57,629 nt of DNA from Nitrososphaeraceae archaeon (GCA_021325295.1 JAJPHM010000005.1:1-57629); one strand, 5' to 3'; counted from the first letter of the stretch, positions 41,488 to 50,747 are shown. A program made the numbers and translations. The notes: a model not told the origin generated them from the letters alone.

Positions 41488-43152
41488 ATGATGGCAATAG
41501 GAAGATTATTCGTCTCACTAGTCCTCGCAGGTTTAGTTGTAGCAGGTTTCATAACATTTGATATCCATTCTGCAGAGGCTGGCTGCGATCCATTAGCGCT
41601 TGGCCCATTGCACGCAATGGCATCTGCAAAGAACCTATACTTGATCTGGGAACAAGATACTTGGAGCATTAGCAATGGTATGGGTAATCATACAATCTAC
41701 TTCAAGAAAAGTAGTGATGGTGGCAAGACGTTTGGTGAAACTATCAATCTAAGCACCTCTGGTTCTATATGTTACACTGGCGCTCAAATGGTAGTAGCGC
41801 ACAACCCAAGAACAGGACTGGACAATGTATATGTGCTATGGAGCGCTGATGGGAAAATGCTGCTCAAGGCAAGCAATAACAGTGGAACTACTTTTGGCAA
41901 TACTATCGTCTTGGGCAATGGGTACCTTGGCTATGGACCTCCATCTTTTCTAACATATAATGCAGATATTGTTACTGATTCCAACAACGGAGTATATGTC
42001 GCATGGACATATAGCGAACCGCAGGCAAATTATGCTGTTGAAGTGTTCTTTACAGAAAGCACAGATGGCGGCAGGACATTCAGTGGCCTTGCCCGATTTT
42101 CCAACACTAGCGCAGACTACCAAGACGTTCAGCTAGCAGCCGATGGCCAAAATGTCTACCTCACATGGTCTGAGGATACGGGCTGCAAGAACTTGGTAGA
42201 ATTGAGTAACTGCCACACAGAGGTAGTTTTTGCAAAAAGTACAGACAGGGGAAAGAGTTTTGGCAGTCCTCAAGTGCTTGCAGAAGGTAACAGTACCTGG
42301 AATGGTGGCTCGGTTAGCAAGGCGGTTACCGACGACACCAATAATAACAGAAATGCCACTGGCAATAACAACAATGCTCCCTGCGCCAGCATCTATTGTG
42401 GCCTGCCTAATCATCCTGACATTTATTCAGCTGGTAAAAATCTTTACCTTACATGGCAATACAGTGCAGGCTCGATATTTTTCATCCACAGTTCAGACAA
42501 CGGCACAACATTTAGCCCACCAGTCAACATAACCGCCAGTTTTACTGCCTTAAACCCAACGGCATATCCTTGGCCTCCATTTCTACACGCCTATTCTAAT
42601 ATTCTATATCTTGAAGGAGCATCAATAAGTAATAAAACAGGAATTACAGTTTATCTACTTAAGAGTACGGATGGCGGAACCAACTTTCAGCAGACAGTAA
42701 TTGCAATTCCCAATAGCTCTATCTCTTATGATAATCAGTTACAACCATTTCAGCTTACGGATGGTGGTATGCTATACCTGACTTGGACAAGCTCTGATAA
42801 TTCTAAAATCCAATTTGAGGCTCTCAAGATAGAAGAAAATAACCAGTCTTCCATGTCTACTAACCCCTCTGTAATTTATTCTTCTTCTAAAGGATCGTTC
42901 ATAGATTCTTGGCTAATTTCTGCAGCTACTGATTCGGGCAATGTTTACGTTATATCGACTAATGGATCGCGGGAAATATTCCTAAGAGCAAGTGATGATT
43001 ATGGTAATTCTTTCAGAGAAATAACCAATGTACAAGAGATACAAAATCTGCCAGAATTTAACTCCCATCTTATTCAACTGGTCATGGCGGGAGCGACTGT
43101 TAGTGTAGTTGGTATCGGGATATTGGCCAAAAGGAGATTTGGTTATGGCTGA
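41488..43152 (+). CDS. PEFG-CTERM surface protein 3, about seven Asp-box (BNR) repeats
   Basis: 554 residues. Signal peptide about 1-31 (HSAEA). Asp boxes include KSSDGGKTFGE, ASNNSGTTFGN, ESTDGGRTFSG, KSTDRGKSFGS, HSSDNGTTFSP, KSTDGGTNFQQ and ASDDYGNSFRE. It is a clear paralogue of the protein at 38858 with similar blade positions. An Asn-rich insert (DDTNNNRNATGNNNN) lies after the fourth box. The tail is PEFNSHLIQLVMAGATVSVV with KRRF. It overlaps the next ATG by 8 nt. Confidence 0.82.
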   Translation: MMAIGRLFVSLVLAGLVVAGFITFDIHSAEAGCDPLALGPLHAMASAKNLYLIWEQDTWSISNGMGNHTIYFKKSSDGGKTFGETINLSTSGSICYTGAQMVVAHNPRTGLDNVYVLWSADGKMLLKASNNSGTTFGNTIVLGNGYLGYGPPSFLTYNADIVTDSNNGVYVAWTYSEPQANYAVEVFFTESTDGGRTFSGLARFSNTSADYQDVQLAADGQNVYLTWSEDTGCKNLVELSNCHTEVVFAKSTDRGKSFGSPQVLAEGNSTWNGGSVSKAVTDDTNNNRNATGNNNNAPCASIYCGLPNHPDIYSAGKNLYLTWQYSAGSIFFIHSSDNGTTFSPPVNITASFTALNPTAYPWPPFLHAYSNILYLEGASISNKTGITVYLLKSTDGGTNFQQTVIAIPNSSISYDNQLQPFQLTDGGMLYLTWTSSDNSKIQFEALKIEENNQSSMSTNPSVIYSSSKGSFIDSWLISAATDSGNVYVISTNGSREIFLRASDDYGNSFREITNVQEIQNLPEFNSHLIQLVMAGATVSVVGIGILAKRRFGYG

Positions 43153-44014
43153 CAAAACAAAGTCGCTTGCAATCTCGCTTGGCATTACAATTGCCATCGT
43201 CATGCTGATATCGACAAACATGCAAAATTCCTATGCCCAGATAGGTCCTGTCAGGATTGCCAATGATTTTTCATATGCTGGCAACTCTACCTCTGCAGGC
43301 CGGCACATCCTTGGTGAAGTAATCAATGACGGCAGCACTCCAATAACAAATGTTCAGGTAAAGGCAAGGCTGTTTGATAAAGATGGCCAGCTTGTTGGTA
43401 TTCAAACAACGGATCTTGAAGGAGTATCCAAGGATTCACAAGGAACGTGGATATTTACGTTGCAACCTCATAGCAAGGCAGGATTTAACATCTTTGTGTA
43501 CAATCCAATCATAGCAAAGCTAACGGCAAGCTACCAGCTGTCTGTTGTATATTCACAAGGTAACCCAAAGCAGGTTACTCTGCAAATTCTGGATACCAAC
43601 TTTTACAATATTCACAATGATAGCTTGTCTGATAATTTCATGGATGGCATTACCTATTCCCATTGGAACGTTGTTGGAGAGCTTCAGAATAATGCCAATT
43701 CCGGAACGTATGGAGGAAGCGTAATTGCTACGCTGTACGATAGTGCCGGCAGGGTAATCGGTGTGGGTTCTTCAGATGCATCAATAGGATGGTGCTGCTT
43801 TGCAGGAGCCGAGCCTGTTGGCATCCCTCCAAACAGGTCCGAGCCATTCACAATCCCGGTAGAGGTTCCAAAGGGCATTGAGCCCAAGTCAGTATCGTTT
43901 TATGCTGAATCTGTAGACTCGGTGGCTACGCCAGAGTTTGCTCAGACATCAGTAGTAGGCTTGGTGATGGCAGTAGCTATTGTCGGCATCATCGCTGCAA
44001 GCTATCAAAGATAG
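43145..44014 (+). CDS. PEFG-CTERM surface protein 4, second gene of cassette 2
   Basis: 289 residues from the ATG at 43145 inside the end of the preceding gene (ATGGCTGA). Signal peptide about 7-32 (ISTNMQNSYAQ). The ectodomain has two CARDB-like or Ig-like units (ISTEL/...LGEVINDGSTPITNVQV, then VVGELQNNANSGTYGGSVIA). Unlike the other second genes it has its own PEF tail, PEFAQTSVVGLVMAVAIVGI, ending AASYQR. It probably interacts with the BNR protein beside it. Confidence 0.78.
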   Translation: MADKTKSLAISLGITIAIVMLISTNMQNSYAQIGPVRIANDFSYAGNSTSAGRHILGEVINDGSTPITNVQVKARLFDKDGQLVGIQTTDLEGVSKDSQGTWIFTLQPHSKAGFNIFVYNPIIAKLTASYQLSVVYSQGNPKQVTLQILDTNFYNIHNDSLSDNFMDGITYSHWNVVGELQNNANSGTYGGSVIATLYDSAGRVIGVGSSDASIGWCCFAGAEPVGIPPNRSEPFTIPVEVPKGIEPKSVSFYAESVDSVATPEFAQTSVVGLVMAVAIVGIIAASYQR

Positions 44015-44103
44015 TTGGGGACTTTGCACGTATGGTCGCGCTATAAAATAAAATTTGGCATTTTGCAGTGTTTAGGTTATTAATTGCTCGATGCTCATTC
44101 ACG

Positions 44104-44709
44104 ATGATGAAGCGACCATCGATTGCCATCATCACAGTCTCTGCAGTCATTGCTACCATTGTTTTGGTGACAACTGTTGGAGTTTATGACCAGCAACTGA
44201 CTGAAATTCAAAGAGAACATAAACCGTTTGAGGAACAATATGGCAATCCAACGCAGATCCATCTTCTCCATGATGGTGCACTTCTGATTCTTAACCAGAC
44301 AACAGATAAGCTGCAATACAGAACAGGAGAGAGCATTGCAATCAGTACAGAGCTAGTAAATTATGGTAACAGGTCAGTAGACATCGGCTACTGGCCTCCA
44401 TTGGTCGTTAGTGAAATTAAAAATCAGGATGGTCAGGTAGTTTGGCCAGCGATTACTACAATTGGCGTTGCCCTGGAACTTCACAGCATAGAAACAATAA
44501 AAGCTGGAGAGCATCTTGGCAAAAGCACATGGGATAGCAAGCCTCCTTCCGCGCCAAAGTTGTATGCGCCAGGCCGGTACACTGTAGAATCAGTAGCACT
44601 ATTTACATTCAATATACAGACTAATAGCTACGGCATTAGAGAGCCGGTGTGGCCTCTGCAACCACTGTGGTCAAAGCCTCTGCAGATCACGGTATTGCCA
44701 GAATCATAA
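44104..44709 (+). CDS. Membrane-anchored exported protein, Ig/BsuPI-like
   Basis: About 201 residues from the ATG at 44104; a GTG at 44068, 22 nt after a CTATAAAATA box, is an alternative start. One N-terminal helix (PSIAIITVSAVIATIVLVTT) anchors a domain with LQYRTGESIAISTELVNYGN, typical of BsuPI/intracellular proteinase-inhibitor-like Ig folds, and a C-terminal strand PLQITVLP. No PEF tail. It follows cassette 2 by about 90 nt. Confidence 0.68.
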   Translation: MMKRPSIAIITVSAVIATIVLVTTVGVYDQQLTEIQREHKPFEEQYGNPTQIHLLHDGALLILNQTTDKLQYRTGESIAISTELVNYGNRSVDIGYWPPLVVSEIKNQDGQVVWPAITTIGVALELHSIETIKAGEHLGKSTWDSKPPSAPKLYAPGRYTVESVALFTFNIQTNSYGIREPVWPLQPLWSKPLQITVLPES

Positions 44710-44848
44710 TAGACAATAATTACTTTACGATTGTGTTGCATAGGATCTAAAGTAGGCATTTTCATGCTCATAATCTTAGAATGGCCAATCCCCACTAGCC
44801 GAGAACAAATAGTTAGTTGACTTGGATTAGCTAGCTAGCCCGGCGAAA

Positions 44849-44857
44849 GTTAAATAG
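44849..44857 (+). promoter_or_regulatory. TATA box of the 45-residue gene
   Basis: GTTAAATAG is centred 27 nt before the ATG at 44880. Confidence 0.5.
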
Positions 44858-44879
44858 ACAGGCAATGCAATACTTGGAC

Positions 44880-45017
44880 ATGGCTACTACTCCTGCGCAG
44901 CCAACAAAGAAAAAGTTCTATCCAGACAAGCTCTGGATACCGACGGTGGAAAGTTTGCGCAAGGCAGACGAAGAGAACAGAAGAATTATCGGCCAAGAAT
45001 ATGACGATGACGAGTAA
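44880..45017 (+). CDS. 45-residue charged protein
   Basis: ATG to TAA. The core FYPDKLWIPTVESLRKADEE looks like a well-formed helix-turn-helix pair, followed by an acidic end YDDDE. A perfect TATA spacing supports it as a real leaderless gene. It stands apart from the surface genes around it. Function unknown. Confidence 0.62.
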   Translation: MATTPAQPTKKKFYPDKLWIPTVESLRKADEENRRIIGQEYDDDE

Positions 45018-45033
45018 CCGACCAGTTGGTTTT

Positions 45034-45442
45034 TTATTTTGGCCTCAGATGCATAGTAAGATAAGCCTCAACCACTGCCATTGACGGTTTGAATTTCAGT
45101 ATAGAATAAAGCTGTATCTTTTCGACTTCATCAAGCACGAAATCCTGGCTCTCAATATAATCAGTCGTTGCATTGAAAGCACCGACGATTAAAGTGGGCA
45201 AATGGTCTTTTCAGTACAATTCCAACTGCTCTTCTAGATGCAATATGGGCAGTTCTTTGTAATGGATCTTGTATGTCTATCAGTCCATAAGATTCTATCA
45301 GTATATGGACCAACACTTTTTTCTTTACACCAAATACCTTGCCATGAATCTGACAGAGTTCTTTGTTGCGAGCTATTATTGCATCGGCTGCCCCTTCCGC
45401 CAGCCTGCGCACATCTCTCTTGTATGGTGTATTGCCCTTCAC
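45034..45442 (-). pseudogene. Frameshifted gene, single extra A in an A-run
   Basis: From a GTG at 45442 one minus-strand frame reads DVRRLAEGAADAIIARNKEL ... IASRRAVGIVLK then leaves the reading at the run AAAA near 45210; with three As it would continue DHLPTLIVGAFNATTDYIES, then VEKIQLYSILKFKPSMAVVE to the TAA at 45034-45036. The repaired protein would be about 135 residues, soluble and well-formed. The break is exactly at a homopolymer, so a sequencing or assembly slip is at least as likely as decay. Family not recognised. Confidence 0.55.
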
Positions 45443-46028
45443 TTTCTGACCCTCTTGCTTAGCAGTTAGTTACTTACCGCTTGTCAAAGTTTGCCATCGT
45501 CTTTATTCAATTCGAAGATAGTAGATCTGAATATATATTCGCAAAACTCCTTTTTGCAGAGCAGAACATAATTTCACCTTTCTGAAGTGTTATTGATGAA
45601 ACTGCATTTTCCCCATCATCCTATACGAGTATCGCATCATCTATTGATCTGAGATGGCTCTTCGTGGTCATCATAACAGTGTAACTGGCATAGCGGCAAC
45701 CGATTAGCCGAGGGTATTGTAGTTTTGTAATATATTCTTAAAAACGCTAGATCTGCAGAAGGCTATTTCTTCCTTAGATTTCAAAATAGTCTTCAAGATT
45801 CTTATCAAACATCAATTTTGTAACAATAGACTAAAACTATTATTCTCTACTTACCTGTATTGTACAGGAAATATACTTCGCTCTACAAACTGATTAACAA
45901 CTACTTGTGTTATCTATCGGATCGCAAAAGAAAGACTTCGGCTTTTGCAGATATCCGCAGATTATTTGGGCAAAGCAGACTGTTCTAAAAATAGGCGTAA
46001 ATAGAAAACATGCTAATAACCAGAGATA
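45443..46028. other. AT-rich gene-free stretch of about 590 nt
   Basis: No frame has protein character. It ends with the promoter of the next PEFG-CTERM gene. No hairpin with a long stem, RNA gene or repeat is evident. Confidence 0.3.
45997..46006 (+). promoter_or_regulatory. TATA box of PEFG-CTERM gene 5
   Basis: GTAAATAGAA is centred 27 nt before the ATG at 46029. Confidence 0.5.
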
Positions 46029-47501
46029 ATGGATATTCTGTCCAAGAAGCTAGTTCCTGTAACAACAGTATCGGCTCTGATAATCCTTTCTTCTACCTCG
46101 TTGTTTTCGGGAACTGTTGCATATTCAGAACCAGGACAGACCCTATTGACATTTGTGGCAAATGGTAGCGATAACAGTACAAGCTCAGGTATTGCTGTTA
46201 CCTTGCATCAGGGTGAATCTGCATCAGTGGCTCTAATTGCTAGAATTGCTGATGGGTATAATGTGTTGTCGATAGAGCCTTCAATTGATAATCTACCGCC
46301 GGGCGTAGCAGCGTGGGTGGTGCCAAATCAAATTCCTCAATTGAATGGCAGCAGGCCGGACAACGACGTTGCTCTCTCAATCTTTGTTGACTCTGATGCT
46401 CGGGCAGGAAACTATACTCTAGCTATCTCAGGCCAAGGTATCATACAGAACAAAGCCACAGGCCAGAATATACAGGTGATCAAGGATCAAAACGGAACCC
46501 TGGCAGAGATTCACCTGACTGTGCTGCTGGCAATAAATCAACCTATAAAATTAGGAATAGGCCAGCCCGATTTTCACCGCAAACAGATGTGTATAGAGAA
46601 TGGCCCTCCTGGTGGTGGAGAGACATGTGCAGGATTTGTCGGATATGAAGAGTTTCCTGTGACAGTTTTTGTTCAGAATAATGCTACCCATACCTTGCCA
46701 TCAAACACCAGCATAGCCATGTCTGCCATCAATGTCCCTCATGGAACGTGGCTCAAGTTCATTCCAGACCATTTTACTTTAACCAAGTCCAGCACTGCTG
46801 CGCAGAATATCACTGGCAAGATAATCATTGCTGGTGCTGTCAAGCCATTTGGGAGTTTCCCCCCAGATACAAAGGAGCTGGTCATAGATGCCACTGCAGT
46901 TTCCAATGGTCTTGAAGAAGGCTCGGGCAGCGCCTTTCTGCCGTACTTGGTGACTGAGAACATGACAATCCTGCATTCGCCAGAAGATGGGCCCATAACT
47001 TTCCCTGATGAAAGACCAATTCCAGACAATATCAACGGTACAAACTTTGGATATTATGGCGTGGTGTATGACCCCCAAGCCGGCTTCAATGCAACTGGAA
47101 CACTTCCAGTTTCGCTTTCGGTGTCTGGCATAGCAAAAGAAAAAGGCGGCCAGATCCAGACTGTTCCTTCATGGCTTCATGTTGATATTCCGACAACTTC
47201 TTTTACACTCAACACATCTGAGCCGTACTATTTTCTGATAAAGACAGAGACTTCCATGGCACCCGTCGGGAATTATTATATCGCCGTAAATGAGATTATT
47301 GGTCAGGCAAGTTTCCAGAGACACTTCATGGCTTTTGCTCCATTGTCTGTAAATCCTCCGATATATCTGGGACCAGCTGGACAGGAAGCAGCGGCACCAG
47401 AATTCCCTGCCTCGGTATCAGGCATTGTGATGGCAGCAGCAATTATTGGAGTAGTTGTCCTTACTTCCCTTGTAGCAAAAAGATTTTCATGGCCTCAATA
47501 A
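46029..47501 (+). CDS. PEFG-CTERM surface protein 5
   Basis: 490 residues. Signal peptide about 1-32 (GTVAYSE). The ectodomain has repeated beta sandwiches resembling NPCBM/Ig-like units: VTLHQGESASVALIARIADG, VTVFVQNNATHTLPSNTSIA, and FTLNTSEPYYFLIKTETSM. Cys are few, with one CAGFVGYEEF block. The tail is PEFPASVSGIVMAAAIIGVV with KRF. The ATG of a short broken gene overlaps its end by 13 nt. Function unknown; likely structural or adhesive. Confidence 0.78.
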   Translation: MDILSKKLVPVTTVSALIILSSTSLFSGTVAYSEPGQTLLTFVANGSDNSTSSGIAVTLHQGESASVALIARIADGYNVLSIEPSIDNLPPGVAAWVVPNQIPQLNGSRPDNDVALSIFVDSDARAGNYTLAISGQGIIQNKATGQNIQVIKDQNGTLAEIHLTVLLAINQPIKLGIGQPDFHRKQMCIENGPPGGGETCAGFVGYEEFPVTVFVQNNATHTLPSNTSIAMSAINVPHGTWLKFIPDHFTLTKSSTAAQNITGKIIIAGAVKPFGSFPPDTKELVIDATAVSNGLEEGSGSAFLPYLVTENMTILHSPEDGPITFPDERPIPDNINGTNFGYYGVVYDPQAGFNATGTLPVSLSVSGIAKEKGGQIQTVPSWLHVDIPTTSFTLNTSEPYYFLIKTETSMAPVGNYYIAVNEIIGQASFQRHFMAFAPLSVNPPIYLGPAGQEAAAPEFPASVSGIVMAAAIIGVVVLTSLVAKRFSWPQ

Positions 47502-47586
47502 ACTAACAATTATTGCAATTGGCTCCGGCATTGCAGTTATAGTTGCCATTGTAATCGCTGTGTTTGGATTTGGATTTGATTTCTGA
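47489..47586 (+). pseudogene. Broken second gene of cassette 3
   Basis: ATGGCCTCAATAAAC overlaps the stop of the PEFG-CTERM gene exactly as in the other cassettes but runs into TAA after five codons. Adding one A to the AAA run (ATA AAA CTA) gives MASIKLTIIAIGSGIAVIVA and a hydrophobic helix ending GFGFDF at TGA (47584-47586). The short length suggests a truncated membrane anchor whose ectodomain is gone. It could equally be a homopolymer error in a 32-residue membrane peptide. Confidence 0.42.
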
Positions 47587-47601
47587 GGTAGCGCAGCTAC
47601 C
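47587..47601. other. Small perfect hairpin
   Basis: GGTAGC-GCA-GCTACC directly follows the TGA of the broken gene: a 6-bp stem and 3-nt loop. No T-run follows, so it is not a classic terminator; it may limit 3' decay. Short enough to be chance. Confidence 0.3.
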
Positions 47602-47807
47602 ATACTGCAATAACAATGCAATAGAAAATTGAGCTATCCAATAAGTATAGTTATGAACTCTAACTTGGGCATTTTAAAGACGCTCGAAAACATAGGCTCT
47701 ATCATTGTTTTGGGAGCAGATAAGAAAGAAGTCAGAATCAAGCGCTTTCAGTGTCAAACCTAGACGATAGATGTTAAGCCATATCTATCACCAATGAATA
47801 TATCTCA

Positions 47808-49157
47808 GTGTTCCATCGGTTGATTGCAAAGCGTTTTGTTATGCCTGCGCTATCACTTGTAGCAATACTGATTTTATCTATACTTCTCCAACCTCAAAGT
47901 CAAACAGCATCTGCTGCAGAGCAAAAGACAAGCAGTGGAATAACGGATACATGGTACCTCGGCAAGGGAGCCAAACCTGGCCTGTACATGATTTGGCGAA
48001 TTCAGGACAATTCAGTAAACAATGGTAGACCGTTTAACATGTCTGTTATCTTTTCTGCGTATGACCAAATTGACAACTATTGGGTAGGAGGTATCTGGGC
48101 TCACCATGGCATACCAGGCAAATATACAGAGAGTGAAATTCTCATGGATGGAAATAACCTTGCAATTGTAAATAATACCCAACAGCTACAGGCTATCTCT
48201 GACTACAATCCGTATTTATTGCGCTACCTAAATGCTGCAGGACATGCCTCGCCAGAATTGGGTGTCTTTCTACCAGCTTATTCAAAAGATTTGTTATCCC
48301 TTTCTACTATAGCCACAAAATCAGAAAATTACACATTGACTACACAATCACCATGGATAACCTTCCAGCCGGCAGATGAGAATCCGCCATCTGTTGGGCC
48401 AGTTGGTAATGAAACAATTATAGTTCCAGCTGGAACATACAATACAACTATCATCGCTCATTATCAGAATGCAGGTAAGGATGTGGTAGTGTCTGATAAA
48501 ATATGGATAAACAAAGACCTTCCGTTTCCTGTCAAACAGTATGTATTTTCTCATCCGCTACCATATTCTGAAACTGCCACTGACAGGCTGGTAAATGGTT
48601 CTCTTGTCTCTTCATTTGAATTGATCAAGACAGGAATAGCGATACCATGCCCTCCTGCCGGTTTAACAGGCTGCGGCCCACATTCGCCAGATATACCAGT
48701 TCAGTCACTCAAGCAACAGACTGAGGATGGCAAATATACAATAGAGCTGTCATGGAGGCCTGCTGTAATATTCCCGGAAAATACCACCGATTTTGTTGTG
48801 AATGTATACTACGATACAGGCCTGCCAGTTCTCTCGGGCAAGATCCACATGAAAATCGAAGATGCAAACGGCACGGTAATCAGAGATTTAGGGTTACATG
48901 CTATCAATAGCAACGGCACTACTTCCGGCCTGCCGGTCATCTTGAACAGAACCGGCTCGTTCAATGTGGCAGTAACAGTATATCCACCAGGTTGCAACCA
49001 GCAGTGCGTTGAATCAGGCAATGAAAATGTGACTATTGGAGTTGTGGTAGCACCGGAATTCAACTCCCCCGCTGCTGGACTGATTATGGCTTCTATTGTC
49101 GGCATAATCTCGACTGGCATGGCGGTCCGATATCGATCTAGATTTTATGAAACGTGA
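47808..49157 (+). CDS. PEFG-CTERM surface protein 6, first gene of cassette 4
   Basis: 449 residues from a GTG (an inner ATG is 11 codons on). Signal peptide about 12-36 (QTASAAEQK). A 200-residue domain with DTWYLGKGAKPGLYMIWRIQ, then FNMSVIFSAYDQIDNYWVGG, is followed by an Ig-like unit (VNVYYDTGLPVLSGKIHMKI, ...NRTGSFNVAVTVYPPG). Cys pairs (CPPAGLTGCGPH; CNQQC) are likely disulfides. The tail is PEFNSPAAGLIMASIVGIIS. Its last 11 nt contain the ATG of the next gene. Confidence 0.78.
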   Translation: MFHRLIAKRFVMPALSLVAILILSILLQPQSQTASAAEQKTSSGITDTWYLGKGAKPGLYMIWRIQDNSVNNGRPFNMSVIFSAYDQIDNYWVGGIWAHHGIPGKYTESEILMDGNNLAIVNNTQQLQAISDYNPYLLRYLNAAGHASPELGVFLPAYSKDLLSLSTIATKSENYTLTTQSPWITFQPADENPPSVGPVGNETIIVPAGTYNTTIIAHYQNAGKDVVVSDKIWINKDLPFPVKQYVFSHPLPYSETATDRLVNGSLVSSFELIKTGIAIPCPPAGLTGCGPHSPDIPVQSLKQQTEDGKYTIELSWRPAVIFPENTTDFVVNVYYDTGLPVLSGKIHMKIEDANGTVIRDLGLHAINSNGTTSGLPVILNRTGSFNVAVTVYPPGCNQQCVESGNENVTIGVVVAPEFNSPAAGLIMASIVGIISTGMAVRYRSRFYET

Positions 49158-50607
49158 ATCAATCTACGCAATTGCAGTAGCTGGTGTCATATCAATAGTA
49201 CTGTTGTCTATTGCTTTGTTTCCAAAGACAACTAACTTGATTGCTACTAATAACTTCCTTACTGGCGCCTGCACGGATGGAATTATTGTGGATAAAGTCT
49301 GCACCAGAGCAAACAATGGCTTTATCCCAATACAGACAGCAAATGTAATTCTAAAAGTAGGACAAGAGATGATACCACAAGGGCAATCAATGTATGGTGG
49401 CGCTCCAGATAATTCAACAAATATGCAAAGTTCTATTATTCCAGTGACGGTCACTTATACTCTAAACTTTACAGAACCGACCATAGCTTTTGATCTGTAT
49501 CCTATAGATACTGCATCTTGGGAGGGAGCAGTAAATGAATATCGTGATTATACGATCATAGACAATAATGGAGCAAAAGTGCCAATTGGTGGAGGTGGAC
49601 AACGAGACTATCTGGGTATAGTACGGGTTAACTGCACCGAGCCGCATTATGTCAAATTTGACACTGACAACGGCGGCGGAGTGATAGCAGCTATTGAGCG
49701 TACCTCTTCTGTCACTCCAAGTGATATTCCATGGGGCTCTGCACTGAGTGTTGCATTTGGCAGTTCAAATGCTACCGTAAATGAAAACCCTAGCACAATT
49801 CCATCAAGTTCTGAATATGTTGCCAAGCGTGGCATATTCTACCTAATCGATGCAGGAGCTGGCATAAAACCTGTGACCAGTACAAAGGAAGGAGACATAT
49901 ACCATCTCTCCTTTGCCACCTTTTACAATAATACGATAGTGCAGCTGCCAAAGTCCTCGGTTACACAATCATATCAAAAAGAGACATGCAAGATGGCTCA
50001 GCTTCCAATACCAAACACTGGCGCAATTTTACCGCAGCATCTATTCTCACATGTCTATGTCTATGACATTAGATTTGCAATACCAAATATGCATGATGAC
50101 TTGATACTGGGACAACGGACTATTTCAGATGTTTGGAGGGCAATCAGAAACAACAATGCCACTGAAAGCCAGATGATACAGGAAGCGCAAGTCTCTCCGT
50201 TGGTAAAAGCTTTCATGCTAAAGCATTCTGATGCACAGATAAGCGTAGAGAGGCTGCCTTCCAGTATTGAGGGATCGTATGAAATAAAATTTGTAAAGAA
50301 CTTGCACTGGGTAGCCTATTATACTTCTTCTGGGTATCTTATCAATCCAGATAACCCGCTAATCTATAATAACACATCAACATCTCTTCCGCCAAATAGT
50401 CGCCCTGTTTTTGTGTCCGGAGCTATCGTGCTATCAGTCAGGTTGATTTCAGATAACAATTATGAACAAAGCAGGTACATCGCCTTAGAGTGTCAGTCCG
50501 CTGTGGGTGGCAGCGGTATTGGTGAGACAGTAGATGCAACTCGCGAGCCATCAACCAACGAGACAGGGTTCATTCAAAAGATAGATACGACAAGGTGCGT
50601 TTCCTAA
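49147..50607 (+). CDS. Membrane-anchored exported protein, second gene of cassette 4
   Basis: 486 residues from the ATG in ATGAAACGTGA, overlapping the previous stop by 11 nt. One N-terminal helix (about 6-25, YAIAVAGVISIVLLSIALFP) then a large extracellular part with many N-x-S/T sites and several Cys (GACTDGIIVDKVCTR). A CTERM tail is absent. Part of the ectodomain (LFSHVYVYDIRFAIPNMHDD) resembles no family I know. Coupled translation suggests a complex with the PEFG-CTERM protein. Confidence 0.76.
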   Translation: MKRESIYAIAVAGVISIVLLSIALFPKTTNLIATNNFLTGACTDGIIVDKVCTRANNGFIPIQTANVILKVGQEMIPQGQSMYGGAPDNSTNMQSSIIPVTVTYTLNFTEPTIAFDLYPIDTASWEGAVNEYRDYTIIDNNGAKVPIGGGGQRDYLGIVRVNCTEPHYVKFDTDNGGGVIAAIERTSSVTPSDIPWGSALSVAFGSSNATVNENPSTIPSSSEYVAKRGIFYLIDAGAGIKPVTSTKEGDIYHLSFATFYNNTIVQLPKSSVTQSYQKETCKMAQLPIPNTGAILPQHLFSHVYVYDIRFAIPNMHDDLILGQRTISDVWRAIRNNNATESQMIQEAQVSPLVKAFMLKHSDAQISVERLPSSIEGSYEIKFVKNLHWVAYYTSSGYLINPDNPLIYNNTSTSLPPNSRPVFVSGAIVLSVRLISDNNYEQSRYIALECQSAVGGSGIGETVDATREPSTNETGFIQKIDTTRCVS

Positions 50608-50747
50608 TATGCAAAACTTCAATTATTTTGCCTGTACAGGTTCGTTCTCAAACTGTTCAAATAGTCAGTGCAGAATAGTAATAGAATAGCTATCTGATCC
50701 CTTAACAATTGCTCATCAGTATGCTCAATTCAGCTGTTACAGCCAGC

